From assembly GCA_021737945.1 (NCBI GenBank), contig JAIPCX010000003.1, positions 80,421 through 144,420 on the forward strand: a stretch of DNA of 64,000 nt, in the 5' to 3' direction. The position numbers and the translations under genes were made by a program. The notes beneath the pieces were generated by a model. That model ran no database searches and was not told the origin of the DNA. It worked only from the letters and a program-made list of their open reading frames with translations. The DNA is from Polynucleobacter sp. GTDB lineage: Bacteria; Pseudomonadota; Gammaproteobacteria; Burkholderiales; Burkholderiaceae_D. Below are positions 17,851 to 26,475 of the stretch, one piece after another. Every line of letters starts with the position of its first letter. The first letter of the stretch is position 1.

Positions 17851-18018
17851 ATGTTTGGATTATTTGTTTTCGTGGTTTCGCTGCAGTCAGAAATTAATGT
17901 GTCAAATCATTTGGATCGTGCCGATTGCCAGGTTGCCGCTACCGCTATTCAAACCAGTGGTGATATTAAAGATGTTCGCTGCGTTTACTTCAAGCCGAAA
18001 AGCGTAGAGGAAAGCTAA
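17851..18018 (+). CDS. Small protein of 55 residues, function unknown
   Basis: ATG at 17851 is preceded by GGAGAAG with good spacing (an in-frame ATG at 17839 lacks this), and the frame runs 55 codons to TAA. The product begins with a short hydrophobic stretch MFGLFVFVVSL, then a polar part with two cysteines (DRADCQVAA, VRCVYFKPK), as in a short secreted or membrane-anchored protein with a possible disulfide. I do not recognise a family. The ribosome-binding site is the main support. Confidence 0.5.
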   Translation: MFGLFVFVVSLQSEINVSNHLDRADCQVAATAIQTSGDIKDVRCVYFKPKSVEES

Positions 18019-18110
18019 CAAGCAAAGAAGTCATCGTTAACGAGTCAGGAGGCAGGAATGCGGTGCGGAGTAGAGCACAATCCTGTCTCGTCAACGAGTG
18101 GCTTGTATCA

Positions 18111-18842
18111 TCAATAACGGTTGTATTGTTCTAGCGCTTTGCGCATCGATTTTTCGCGCTCAATGATAGGAATCATTTTCGATTCTTTGTCATCGTACTG
18201 CTTTAAGAATTCGATCACTTTCTCTGCCGCTGCTGTCGGTACAACGACCACACCATCGGCATCCGCCACGATGTAGTCCCCCGGATGCACCATGATCTCG
18301 CCGCATTTAACGGGGATCTGTTTGTCGACACTAATCATCCTGCCGACTGACGTCGCAGGACTCACGCGGCGCGACCAGACTGGAAATTCCAGACGTCTAA
18401 GTTCAGAAATATCACGCACAGCACCATCAATAACAGCACCGGCCAGCCCGCGCACCTTAGCCGTTGTGCCCATCAAATTCCCCATCGCTGCAATCTCTAA
18501 GCCATCCTGCATCACATACACCAACACCGATCCCGCGGGTGCCTCATCCAAAATATCCAGAATGTGATTGGTATATTTGCGAGTGTCATTTTTTAACACT
18601 GGGCGCATGAGGGCGGTGGCGGCCCGTCCAACGATACGTGCGTCATAAATAGGTTTCATGTCAGCAGACATCCAACCACGCGCACCGGTGGCTTCTTCTA
18701 CCGCATCGGCAATATTGCCGGTACTGTTTTCCGGGCGTTTGAGCGCAGCGATGATTTGCTCCGGCGTGATCGCCTGGGCCAGATTTATAAAGGCAAACCC
18801 TAGCGTGGCGCTTAGTAGTAGACGTATTACTGTAGTTCGCAT
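18111..18842 (-). CDS. RraA/HMG-aldolase-fold protein with signal peptide
   Basis: The 243-residue protein opens with a clear Sec signal (MRTTVIRLLLSATLGFAFIN, predicted cleavage after LAQA, residue 24). It then shows an RraA-type fold: GNLMGTTAKVRGLAGAVIDG and Arg143-Asp144 in AVRDISE, the phosphate/metal signature of 4-hydroxy-4-methyl-2-oxoglutarate aldolase and oxaloacetate-decarboxylase relatives. Ordinary RraA proteins are cytosolic and about 160-230 residues; export is unusual. The enzymatic residues look retained, so it may act on a 2-oxo acid in the periplasm, which is inference. Both neighbours face away or are unrelated. Confidence 0.75.
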   Translation of the reverse strand: MRTTVIRLLLSATLGFAFINLAQAITPEQIIAALKRPENSTGNIADAVEEATGARGWMSADMKPIYDARIVGRAATALMRPVLKNDTRKYTNHILDILDEAPAGSVLVYVMQDGLEIAAMGNLMGTTAKVRGLAGAVIDGAVRDISELRRLEFPVWSRRVSPATSVGRMISVDKQIPVKCGEIMVHPGDYIVADADGVVVVPTAAAEKVIEFLKQYDDKESKMIPIIEREKSMRKALEQYNRY

Positions 18843-18970
18843 GGAAGTCTCCGGTTTTTATTATTAAAAGAATTGGGTGGTGAGTAGTAGGGTTTGAGTG
18901 CTTAATCGTTTAACTTCCAATGGGTCAATTATCGCGTGGAAGAATTTTAATTGATCAAAGTAATGCGCAT

Positions 18971-18994
18971 AAAAAAGCCAGCGTAAAGCTGGCT
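18971..18994 (-). terminator. Terminator of the zeta-like remnant/66-residue gene unit
   Basis: Read on the minus strand, AGCCAGC pairs with GCTGGCT over a 5-nt loop and is followed by six T residues. It lies 22 nt beyond the stop codon at 19017. Confidence 0.82.
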
Positions 18995-19016
18995 ATTCGA
19001 TCATCATGGCCTTTGC

Positions 19017-19217
19017 CTACTGATGAGGTGCTTCTTTTTCACGCATCTTTATCAAATCAGCGGCGGTCAATTCAACATCTTTGCCATCTATCGATACCAA
19101 TATGCTGGTGTTGGTTTTGATAGCCAGATCTTGCGCTGAGCGAGCTGCTCGCTGAATAGCCGCAAAAGAGCCAGCCAAATCTGGATCAGATGATGTTCGG
19201 ATGTCTTTAGGATTCAT
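19017..19217 (-). CDS. Small protein of 66 residues overlapping the zeta-like remnant
   Basis: From the ATG at 19215-19217 the product is a charged 66-residue protein (MNPKDIRTSSDPDLAGSFAA, then QRAARSAQDLAIKTNTSIL and VELTAADLIKMREKEAP). Its start overlaps the end of the upstream zeta-like frame by 11 nt (ATGAATCCTAA), a translationally coupled arrangement often seen for partner genes. An in-frame ATG 15 nt upstream is possible. Its place beside a zeta-type kinase suggests a partner protein, but no antitoxin family is recognised. Confidence 0.6.
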   Translation of the reverse strand: MNPKDIRTSSDPDLAGSFAAIQRAARSAQDLAIKTNTSILVSIDGKDVELTAADLIKMREKEAPHQ

Positions 19218-19605
19218 TTGTGCTCCAGTCAATTAGTTTGGGCTCAATACCGTAATTGTCGAACAAAGCCCAAGAATCAACAACCTTGCTGTAACGCTCA
19301 TGGAAGTTTTCTAAACCCGCTTTAAACCTTCGGCGAATTATATCCTCAGGGATGTTGTGCCCACCTTGCAAAACACGGAGGGCAACCCTTGATACTGCAA
19401 CGTCATCATTGGGCAACGACAAAAACCATAGCTTAACTTCATAACCTAGATGTTGCCAGGTCGTGATCTTTTTCAAGTAGGACAAGCCTGAAAGCGTGGT
19501 TTCAAAGGCGAAGCTATGCCCGGCATGCACAAAATCATCAATTTCTAGAAGCATCAGCCGCCCAGCTCGCGTTTCAGCGATTGTATGCTCTCCAGCGCCG
19601 AGTGC
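19207..19605 (-). pseudogene. 5'-truncated zeta-toxin-like ATPase/kinase gene
   Basis: The frame encodes the C-terminal part of a COG4185/zeta-toxin-like P-loop kinase: AGRLMLLEID, HSFAFETTLSG, LGYEVKLWFLSLPNDD, RVLQGGHNIPEDIIRRRF and WALFDNYG are recognisable in family order. The similarity runs past the first ATG (19552-19554) up to codon 19603-19605, where a TAA (19606-19608) closes the frame. The Walker A half is absent and is not found in the other frames just upstream. A short protein from ATG 19554 could still be made but would lack the nucleotide-binding loop. It reads as a decayed gene. Confidence 0.7.
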
Positions 19606-19721
19606 TTAAAAGCTAGCACTAAGAAAATCACACCAAGTATAAAGTGAATTGATTCTGAGTTGCGAAGGTTAGCCTGGTCCAATCGGGTAATAAAGAATGG
19701 GGTTCGGCAGCAACGAGGATT

Positions 19722-19763
19722 AGAAAAAAGAAAATGCCCTCGGCAGATAAATGCAGAGGGCAT
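19722..19763 (-). terminator. Terminator for the small-protein genes to the right
   Basis: On the minus strand ATGCCCTCTGCA pairs with TGCCGAGGGCAT (one mismatch) around six bases, followed by TTTCTTTTTT. It lies about 95 nt beyond the stop of the 50-residue gene and insulates it from the zeta-like remnant. Confidence 0.8.
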
Positions 19764-19856
19764 CCATGACTGATCAAAGCGACATTATTTTCAATGAAAT
19801 TTAGTCATAAATTTTCATAGTCGAAGAAAAATAACCAGTACTTAAAAATCGAGTAC

Positions 19857-20009
19857 TTACGAGGCCACTTTTTTCGCAGCACTCTCGTTGGTTCGAGCAG
19901 TGTTTGTCTTTGCATTACCAACTGAGGCAGCGGATACAAAACTCATGACTTTATCTGGCTGTTTTTGTTTTTTCGGTTCTTTATTTCCGCGCTTTTGTCC
20001 TTTAGCCAT
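19857..20009 (-). CDS. Small basic protein of 50 residues
   Basis: ATG at 20007-20009 is preceded by a strong GGAGGT. The 50-residue product is highly basic at its start (MAKGQKRGNKEPKKQKQPDK) and then Ala/Ser/Thr/Asn-rich, with no cysteine or membrane segment. It looks intrinsically disordered, perhaps nucleic-acid binding. I do not recognise a named family. It lies 32 nt after a second small low-complexity gene on the same strand, and a terminator follows. Confidence 0.65.
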   Translation of the reverse strand: MAKGQKRGNKEPKKQKQPDKVMSFVSAASVGNAKTNTARTNESAAKKVAS

Positions 20010-20041
20010 CACGACCTCCGATCATTCAGTAGGAAAAGAAG

Positions 20042-20179
20042 TTAATTCTTTTGGTCACTTGCTTTCTTCACTTCGGGTGTATGCGCAGGTGCCGGATTTT
20101 TTTCGGGAGTGCTAGGCGTCGCTGCTGGAGTCGTCGCTTTTTCATTCGGATTGTGGGGAGTGGTTGATTGCTGTGTCAT
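20042..20179 (-). CDS. Small Pro/Thr/Ala-rich protein of 45 residues
   Basis: The ATG at 20177-20179 has AGGAG about 8 nt upstream, which decides it over an in-frame ATG at 20242. The 45 residues (MTQQSTTPHNPNEK, repeated P, T, A, then PEVKKASDQKN) are low-complexity and hydrophilic. No domain is recognisable. It probably forms one transcript with the 50-residue gene 32 nt downstream. Confidence 0.55.
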   Translation of the reverse strand: MTQQSTTPHNPNEKATTPAATPSTPEKNPAPAHTPEVKKASDQKN

Positions 20180-20591
20180 AAGATTTACTCCTGTTGTGTG
20201 ATCGTATGAAACCAAGATGGCTTTATTGACGACACAGCTCACCCTATCACGTGACTAGCAAATCAAATTTGTTGGTTGTCAAAATTAAGCAGATGCTGCT
20301 TATTTGATTACTCATCACATCATTTTTTTCTGTGGTTTTAGTGTTTTTCGAAAAGACAATGCTAACGATTTTCGGAAGCTAAGGTAGCCTCTCTACGGAA
20401 CAGAGTAGAACTAAATTACAACACCTCCATGGTGCATCGCGTAGTGCAGCGCTGTTTTATTTTAAGTATCGCCAATGCTTAGACTAAAAACAATTTCTGC
20501 AAATTCCGTCAATACATCACGCAATCAATTTGATTCAACAATTTGCGTGCCAAGACAGGTCATGTACTAACACTGCCGACGCGAGCCATCC
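20180..20591. other. Intergenic region before the SopB-like gene
   Basis: About 410 bases without a convincing gene on either strand. It is AT-rich, holds the likely promoters for the small-protein unit (-) and for the SopB-like gene (+), and has no clear terminator, RNA gene or operator that I can support. No strong Shine-Dalgarno precedes the ATG at 20592. Confidence 0.6.
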
Positions 20592-23500
20592 ATGAAACCC
20601 ATAACAATCGCACCATCAACTCATCAGCATATCCCTGTCAAAGTAGTACCCAAACCCATCCCTAAGCCGCCGAACCACAACGCCACAAAGTCTGCTACTG
20701 CTGCGGGTGGTAGCAAAGTTAAAAAATCTGAGAGCGCTCAAGTCGTTGTAGAGGCAAGCAGTTTTATTGATGACTTAGAAGTTAAGCGCCACAACCTGCA
20801 AGGTGAGGGCGGCCAATTCCTCGATAGGTCATTTGAAGAAATGGAAACGAGTCTGGGCTTACTTGAGCACATGGAGTCGGATGAGGCAGTGGGCGCAACG
20901 TTTTCAGCTGCCGACCTAGCAGAAGCTTCAGCAAAACTTGATTTGCTTCCCAAGCTACTAGACAAGACGTCTCATATCAAAGCACCCATAGAGGATGCAT
21001 CTAAACCGGACGTTATAGAAAAAAATCACCTGCGTGCAGAACTAAAATCAAAATCAAAAAAATTGATTTCTGAAGTCAGTAAAAAGATAGATCAGCAAAT
21101 ACCGACTAAAAGCAAAATCAGTGGAGCTCGCACAAAAAGACACGCTTACACATTAAGTAAGTCTTTGATTGAAAGAGCTAGGATTTCAGAACAGGCCAAT
21201 ACACTACTTCTCAAAGGGATGGTTCCTGGTAAGCCTTTGGCAGATCAGATTAATGGTTGTAAAACACAAATCGCTGAAATCGCAAAGGCGCTGCAACAAA
21301 TTGATAGTGAAGCTAAACAGGCGGGTGGTGCCGATATAGCTAAATCATCGTTACAAGATATACGGACAAAAGAAAAATCTGATCTTAACGAGACCAAGCA
21401 GTCTCTGGAAGGCATGCTGGCATTACTAGAAAATTATCAGTCACCGACTGCCGTAAAAAATATCTGCATCGCAAAAACACTCGAGTTACAAGCGGCCAAG
21501 GCAGCTATACCGACCATGGATAAAAGCGGCAAAGCTATTAATCAAAATTTACTAAGTTTTATTGATGCTCGTATTAGCTATATCGAGAGCATTAGTACTC
21601 ATCCCGAGGGGCATGATGGCCCAACTTTACTTGGTAAAGCAGAGATCGCAGGACCACTAGCGAAGCTTCATCCTTTTGAGGCGGCTAAACAAAAAACGAT
21701 ACTTCAGAAAAGTACGAATCTACTCAGTCAAGAGCTTAAAGTTGCTCAAAAAGCTAATGATTTTAATGAGATAGCCAAGTCACTTCATACGACTGAATTT
21801 TCGGAACGTATGGTGTTGATGGAGTTAATGAAAAATGCGGAAGGCATCAGCGATGCTCGAGCTGCCTTTGGTAAGACGCTTGATCACACATTGCGTCATC
21901 AGGATTGGGCTCCTGTAAACACAGAGATTTTGCTCCCAGTAGGAATAACCACCGATGGGCGAGTCGAAACGGCGAAAGTTACCACCCATCTTACTTGCCA
22001 GGGAACCGTCATGACAGACAAAAGTAAGATTGAGATCTTGTCTAAAAATTCCTCGTTAAAGCCAGATAATTTTGATGATTTAAAAAATGCAGATACGGTT
22101 GATGCGCAAGGAAATAAAGTAGTTACAACGGGAGGCATTCGGTCGCGTAGTATTGAAGAAACAAAAAATCCAACCATGGCCGCTCATACTTCGGCCACTG
22201 TCGAGGGTAAAGAAGTTTTTGCGGGTACCCGAACTGGGGTGAATGATCCGTATGGGCTAAATAAAAAATCTCTAAAGCAGAAGGCTGCTGAAGACGTGGC
22301 CGCATTGACCCGCGATCTCCTTGGTTCCGATTCATATTCGCCCACTCAAGTTAAGCTAGGTGATTCTGATGCGAAGGCATCAGATGCCATTGATTCAACA
22401 AAATTGCCGAATGCTCTGAACACTGAAGCTATCGACGTGATAACTAACTACTTACTTGAAACAAGCGATGGTAAAAAAATTCTCAAAGAAAACGGTATTG
22501 ACGTTAGCGGTGCCGAGCGTGGAGTCAAATTGTTGGCAGCCCAAGGCTTAGCGAAAAAGATTTTATCGATTAAATCAGCTGAAAATGATGAAATACTTGC
22601 GCGCATAGCCACTAACAGCAAACCTCTTCAGCATCTTCTACGTCGACAAGGCGCATTAAATCGTGCGCGCGTGACCTTTCTTCTTGAAATTCAACGTAAT
22701 CCTGAATTTGCCAAGCGCATAGCTGAAGGCAAACCCATTAATTTTTCGTCAATATCCTTGCTTTCACCAGATAGTCTGCGCCAAAAAATTTTCGATAAGT
22801 CTGGCATGGATGGATTCAACGAGCAAGAGATGATGGATATTCATGTGCAGTCATGGAAAGATCTACAAAATGACATTGATTTAGGTGGTTTGTTTGTGAA
22901 TGGAAAACCAGTGATTGCAAAGATTATTGCATTCAACTTTGGAGTCAACATCAATGCCTTTAATAAGCTCGCTAATCTGCCGGTGATCGGTGAAGTGGTG
23001 AGTGGGTTTGAATATTCTAATGCCGAGATTAATCACGAATCACTGAATACCATGTTGGGTATCGATAAATCTAGCCCTGATGAACAATCGATGCTGGATA
23101 CCTATTTAGAAGAACAATTTGAGCTTTTAGAAAATGAACTCTCTCCCGATAAACGAGCTGAGATCGAGCATAACATTAGTGTGGCCACTCAATTGGGGCA
23201 GCAAATAACGGATATCTATCTGGGAGACAAATACAAAACAGCGGGTAACGATCCTTACAAAATCGCTTCTCGTATTGCTGTCCTAAGCTTTCTGATGGGC
23301 GGAGGTACGACCTTCAATTGCAAGAGCGGTAAAGATCGTACGGGACAGTTAGATACGGAGGCTAAAAATCTGGCTATTCAAATTGCCACGACGGGAAAGG
23401 TTCCCGATCCTGAAGTAGAGAAGACTGATATAGAAAAGGCTCAGCTGGCTGCTTTGACCTTTCATGATTTGTCTCGTACCAAAATTCAGCAATACAGCAC

Positions 23501-23648
23501 GGGCTATATGGGATCCAAACTCGATGGTGTCCCTGTAGTTTTCCGAAATTTGGTAAATCAATCCACTAATCAAGAGGATTTAGCAGCGCCTATCGAAGAT
23601 GCTAAACGTGAATTTATCGGCAATGCGGCTTACACTGGTTCAATGTAG
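20592..23648 (+). CDS. SopB/IpgD-like phosphoinositide phosphatase (possible translocated effector)
   Basis: The 1018-residue protein has no signal peptide and no membrane segment. Its C-terminal third carries the CX5R phosphatase loop [11 protein letters not shown], with nucleophile Cys910 and Arg916, and an upstream FNFGVN block at residues 781-786. Both match, in the same order, the type III effectors SopB (Salmonella) and IpgD (Shigella), which dephosphorylate host phosphoinositides. Those proteins are about 540-560 residues; the extra length here is an N-terminal region with a Pro/Lys-rich start and long helical, Lys/Glu/Ala/Ser-rich stretches. Codon use is more AT-rich than in flanking genes. 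No secretion genes or chaperone are nearby. The family is secure; host targeting is inference. Confidence 0.8.
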   Translation: MKPITIAPSTHQHIPVKVVPKPIPKPPNHNATKSATAAGGSKVKKSESAQVVVEASSFIDDLEVKRHNLQGEGGQFLDRSFEEMETSLGLLEHMESDEAVGATFSAADLAEASAKLDLLPKLLDKTSHIKAPIEDASKPDVIEKNHLRAELKSKSKKLISEVSKKIDQQIPTKSKISGARTKRHAYTLSKSLIERARISEQANTLLLKGMVPGKPLADQINGCKTQIAEIAKALQQIDSEAKQAGGADIAKSSLQDIRTKEKSDLNETKQSLEGMLALLENYQSPTAVKNICIAKTLELQAAKAAIPTMDKSGKAINQNLLSFIDARISYIESISTHPEGHDGPTLLGKAEIAGPLAKLHPFEAAKQKTILQKSTNLLSQELKVAQKANDFNEIAKSLHTTEFSERMVLMELMKNAEGISDARAAFGKTLDHTLRHQDWAPVNTEILLPVGITTDGRVETAKVTTHLTCQGTVMTDKSKIEILSKNSSLKPDNFDDLKNADTVDAQGNKVVTTGGIRSRSIEETKNPTMAAHTSATVEGKEVFAGTRTGVNDPYGLNKKSLKQKAAEDVAALTRDLLGSDSYSPTQVKLGDSDAKASDAIDSTKLPNALNTEAIDVITNYLLETSDGKKILKENGIDVSGAERGVKLLAAQGLAKKILSIKSAENDEILARIATNSKPLQHLLRRQGALNRARVTFLLEIQRNPEFAKRIAEGKPINFSSISLLSPDSLRQKIFDKSGMDGFNEQEMMDIHVQSWKDLQNDIDLGGLFVNGKPVIAKIIAFNFGVNINAFNKLANLPVIGEVVSGFEYSNAEINHESLNTMLGIDKSSPDEQSMLDTYLEEQFELLENELSPDKRAEIEHNISVATQLGQQITDIYLGDKYKTAGNDPYKIASRIAVLSFLMGGGTTFNCKSGKDRTGQLDTEAKNLAIQIATTGKVPDPEVEKTDIEKAQLAALTFHDLSRTKIQQYSTGYMGSKLDGVPVVFRNLVNQSTNQEDLAAPIEDAKREFIGNAAYTGSM

Positions 23649-23856
23649 GGTAGCAAACATTCACCACATTTACGACTTAGAACCTTGCTTGTAGCTCAAA
23701 GATGAGTATTAATGTGGGTCGCCCGAAGTGAAATCAAGCTCTGCATAAGGATATAAAAAATCATTCCTTGTGCCTCCACGCACACGGGGATACAGTGTGC
23801 TCACTGCTCGTGGTTTGATATCTTCGGTGGATTACGGGTAGTCTCTCCAAGTACCG

Positions 23857-23892
23857 AAACCCGCCAGCCTTTTTAGCTGGCGGGTTTTTCTT
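23857..23892 (+). terminator. Strong Rho-independent terminator
   Basis: AAACCCGCCAGC (23857-23868) pairs with GCTGGCGGGTTT (23876-23887) and runs into TTTTTC. It lies about 210 nt after the SopB-like gene and just upstream of fpr, so the transcript may carry a long 3' untranslated part or end a small unrecognised RNA. Confidence 0.9.
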
Positions 23893-23937
23893 TGGTATGC
23901 TTACGGAAATTGTTCTTTTTGTGGCCCAAAAAATCGT

Positions 23938-24711
23938 ATGAGCGCGTTTATTGAAGAAGAAGTTTTGTCGGTTCAGCACTGGACAGACAGTTTGTTTAGT
24001 TTTACTACCACTAGAGACCAGTCACTGCGGTTTTCCAATGGTCATTTCACGATGATAGGCTTGAAAATTAATGATAAGCCTTTGTTGCGGGCATATTCGA
24101 TTGTCAGCGCCAATTACGAAAACCATCTGGAATTTTTAAGTATTAAGGTGCCTGATGGCCCGCTGACGTCTGTGTTGCAAAATATTCAGGTGGGTGACAA
24201 GATCATCGTGGGCAAAAAGCCTACCGGTACCTTGCTGATCGATTATCTTTTGCCGGGTAAGAATTTGTATCTTATTTCTACCGGAACGGGATTAGCTCCT
24301 TTTCTCTCGATCATTCGCGATCCAGAGACCTATGAAAAATTTGAGCGGGTTATCTTAGTTCATGGCGTGCGCATAGTCAGCGAGCTGGCATATCACGACT
24401 ACCTGACAAATGAATTGCCGAATCATGAATTTTTAGGCGAAATCGTCAAAGATGCGCTGGTCTACTATCCCACCGTGACACGCGAAGCTTTTACTAATCA
24501 GGGGCGGATTACCGATTTAATCAGCTCTGGCAAATTTTTTACCGATATCGGTGAACAAGAATTCGATCGTGAACGTGATCGAATAATGATCTGCGGTAGT
24601 CCAGAGATGTTGAAAGACTTGAAGGCGATGCTTGAACAGCGCGGCTTTAATGAAGGTAGTACCAGTAAGCCTGGCGACTTCGTGATTGAGCGGGCGTTTG
24701 CTGAAAAATAA
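23938..24711 (+). CDS. fpr: Ferredoxin--NADP+ reductase
   Basis: The 257-residue cytosolic flavoprotein exchanges electrons between NADPH and ferredoxin or flavodoxin. The FAD-binding RAYSIVSA (residues about 51-58), GTLL phosphate-binding stretch, STGTGLAPF (NADP pyrophosphate loop) and MICGSPEMLKDL (C-terminal NADP site) are all in place, and the C-terminus matches bacterial Fpr enzymes. Length is normal. It starts 45 nt after a strong terminator and ends at another, so it is monocistronic. Confidence 0.93.
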   Translation: MSAFIEEEVLSVQHWTDSLFSFTTTRDQSLRFSNGHFTMIGLKINDKPLLRAYSIVSANYENHLEFLSIKVPDGPLTSVLQNIQVGDKIIVGKKPTGTLLIDYLLPGKNLYLISTGTGLAPFLSIIRDPETYEKFERVILVHGVRIVSELAYHDYLTNELPNHEFLGEIVKDALVYYPTVTREAFTNQGRITDLISSGKFFTDIGEQEFDRERDRIMICGSPEMLKDLKAMLEQRGFNEGSTSKPGDFVIERAFAEK

Positions 24712-24717
24712 TCACTA

Positions 24718-24745
24718 CGCCGCTCTCGAGTTTCTCGAGGCGGCG
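24718..24745. terminator. Convergent terminator between fpr and carbonic anhydrase
   Basis: CGCCGC-T-CTCGAG pairs with CTCGAG-GCGGCG around TTT, with one bulged T. The T-tracts are weak on both sides, so efficiency is uncertain, but the position between convergent genes fits. Confidence 0.55.
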
Positions 24746-24784
24746 AAGTCAATCATTGTTGTGACACTTTGTTGACGAACTCAA

Positions 24785-25363
24785 TTAGCTGGCTTTGCCG
24801 GCTTTGGTTGCGTCAGGTATTTCAATTAACTTCCCACTTTTCACGTCATAGATGTACCCATAGATAGGAATATTCTTAGGTACTAGAGGATGTGCTCGTA
24901 TCCGTTCAACGTCTTCCACAACACTTTTTTCTTTGTACGCAATAGTTAGCCACTTAATATATTTACCTGCGGTAGAGCCTGGACCTTTACCTACATCTCG
25001 CCATCCTGATGAATCTACGGTTGCAGTTTCTAAGCTGTTTTCAAGTAAGCCTGCAATAATTTCATCCGTAAACAATTCCATACCGCAGTCGGTATGATGA
25101 ATCACGAACCATTCTTTGGTACCCAATAATTTGTAAGAAATAACGAGTGATCGAATCGCATCATCACTTGCACGACCGCCAGCATTACGTATGACGTGCG
25201 CATCACCTTCTGACAAACCGGCATATTTAGCAGGATCCAACCGAGCATCCATGCAAGTAAGAATGGCAAAGTGTCTTCCAGGGGGAAGAGGCAGGTTGCC
25301 TTTGTCGCCGAAATTGGCTGCGTACTGTTCATTCGCACTGATGACTTCTTTTAATACTGACAT
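24785..25363 (-). CDS. Beta-class carbonic anhydrase
   Basis: The 192-residue enzyme interconverts CO2 and bicarbonate. Zinc ligands and the catalytic dyad are visible: Cys37-x-Asp39-x-Arg41 in TCMDARLD, then His90 and Cys93 in [25 protein letters not shown] is the conserved central helix. It belongs to the shorter YtiB-like beta subclass and not the Can/CynT type. Monocistronic; a long non-coding region follows upstream. The start ATG 25361-25363 has GGAA at a usable distance. Confidence 0.9.
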   Translation of the reverse strand: MSVLKEVISANEQYAANFGDKGNLPLPPGRHFAILTCMDARLDPAKYAGLSEGDAHVIRNAGGRASDDAIRSLVISYKLLGTKEWFVIHHTDCGMELFTDEIIAGLLENSLETATVDSSGWRDVGKGPGSTAGKYIKWLTIAYKEKSVVEDVERIRAHPLVPKNIPIYGYIYDVKSGKLIEIPDATKAGKAS

Positions 25364-25937
25364 TGTTAAATTCCTTAAATTATAAAGATGGTTGATTGTG
25401 AAAAAAATTAATTCTGCTCATGCGATTCACGCTCTCCTCGTGTGATTTCTATCGTCCAGAGCGGTATTGCACCAAAAGTAGGGTGAGTTTACTAAATTCA
25501 GTAATTACTTTTGTGCGTTTCTTAAGTTAAAAATATAAGTTCTACCTAAAACAATTTTTTCGATTGTTTCGTTGAATCCTTTCAATAAAAAGATTCTACA
25601 TGTTTTTAATGTTGGGTTAATTGTGCAGAAAAATATCCTAGGCTCTTCAAAAGTTGTGTTTGGCGTGGACTGTGTTTTGTGGGGTGACCGTAGCATTTAT
25701 CTTTTTTTCTATTTTAGTGCGCAGTGTTCATACTCTATGTGAATTAGAAAATTGGAAACAAAAAATTTTGACTATTCAAATTTGCTTATAGATAAAAGTG
25801 AAAACAAAAATATTTCAATTGTGTTAAAAGCCGTACTTTTTCGAAACTGCGTATATGATTCCTACATAAGGCTGACGGTATACATCAACGTAATATCGCC
25901 TAGTCTTTGCGTACGAATTAAAAAAGGAGAAATGCCC
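25364..25937. other. AT-rich non-coding region before the TerB-like gene
   Basis: About 570 bases with no supportable protein. An in-frame extension of the TerB-like gene (from 25752) and a short minus-strand frame (25505-25696) are open but lack a ribosome-binding site and have unstructured, atypical composition. The stretch presumably holds both promoters. I see no tRNA, terminator or clear operator. Confidence 0.6.
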
Positions 25938-26351
25938 ATGGGATTATTTGACGTATTCAAAGGAAAAACACCAGAACTGAATCCTCGCATTGCATTGGCA
26001 GTGGGATTGTTATTCATGACTTCGGCCGATGGTGCGATTGAACAAGAAGAGTTTGGTGTGTTGCTCGCTAATCTGCACGGTGATGAAAAGCTACTAGACA
26101 ATGCGATGGCATATGGCAAGGCTACGAAGTTTGATGACTATCTTTCGGCTAGCGCGAATTTATTGAATGAGCCACAAAAGATTTGTATCTTGTTGAATCT
26201 TGCGGATGCACTTTTATCTGATGGCCATGCAGCCCCTCAAGAACAAGCCTTGTTTGAACGCTTCTTAAGTGGTTGGAACATTACGCGCGCTGCCTTTCAG
26301 CCGCACCTTGATGTCATCATTAAGAAAAATGATCACTCAGTGTTGAAATAA
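25938..26351 (+). CDS. TerB-like (tellurite-resistance-fold) protein
   Basis: From ATG 25938 the product has 137 residues (MGLFDVFKGK start). GGAG at 25926-25929 is 8 nt upstream of this ATG but only 2 nt from the alternative ATG at 25932. The all-helical sequence with LLFMTSADGAIEQEEFGVLL and ADALLSDGHAAPQEQALFERFL shows the two acidic DGxxxxEE-type motifs of the TerB/DjlA-like domain. These domains bind metal or sense envelope stress; no ter operon is present, so the function is unknown. Confidence 0.75.
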   Translation: MGLFDVFKGKTPELNPRIALAVGLLFMTSADGAIEQEEFGVLLANLHGDEKLLDNAMAYGKATKFDDYLSASANLLNEPQKICILLNLADALLSDGHAAPQEQALFERFLSGWNITRAAFQPHLDVIIKKNDHSVLK

Positions 26352-26416
26352 AAATATATCGCTTAGACCAGACTTGATTAAAGTCTTCTTTTCAATCTGG
26401 TTTAAAGTAGATTTTG

Positions 26417-26458
26417 CACGATGCAAGTTGGCCTTAATGCCAGTTTGCATCGTGTTTT
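26417..26458 (+). terminator. Terminator after the TerB-like gene
   Basis: CACGATGCAA (26417-26426) pairs with TTGCATCGTG (26445-26454), with an inner TGGC/GCCA pairing, then TTTT. It separates the gene from the convergent ackA. Confidence 0.75.
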
Positions 26459-26475
26459 AGTTTGAAGAGTTCAAC

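Noticed and set aside
19554..19763. 69-codon minus-strand frame before the zeta-like remnant
   Set aside because: It overlaps the terminator of the small-protein unit and the zeta-like frame and shows no family features or ribosome-binding site.
25752..25937. N-terminal extension of the TerB-like protein
   Set aside because: No ribosome-binding site at 25752; a clear GGAG precedes the ATG at 25938.
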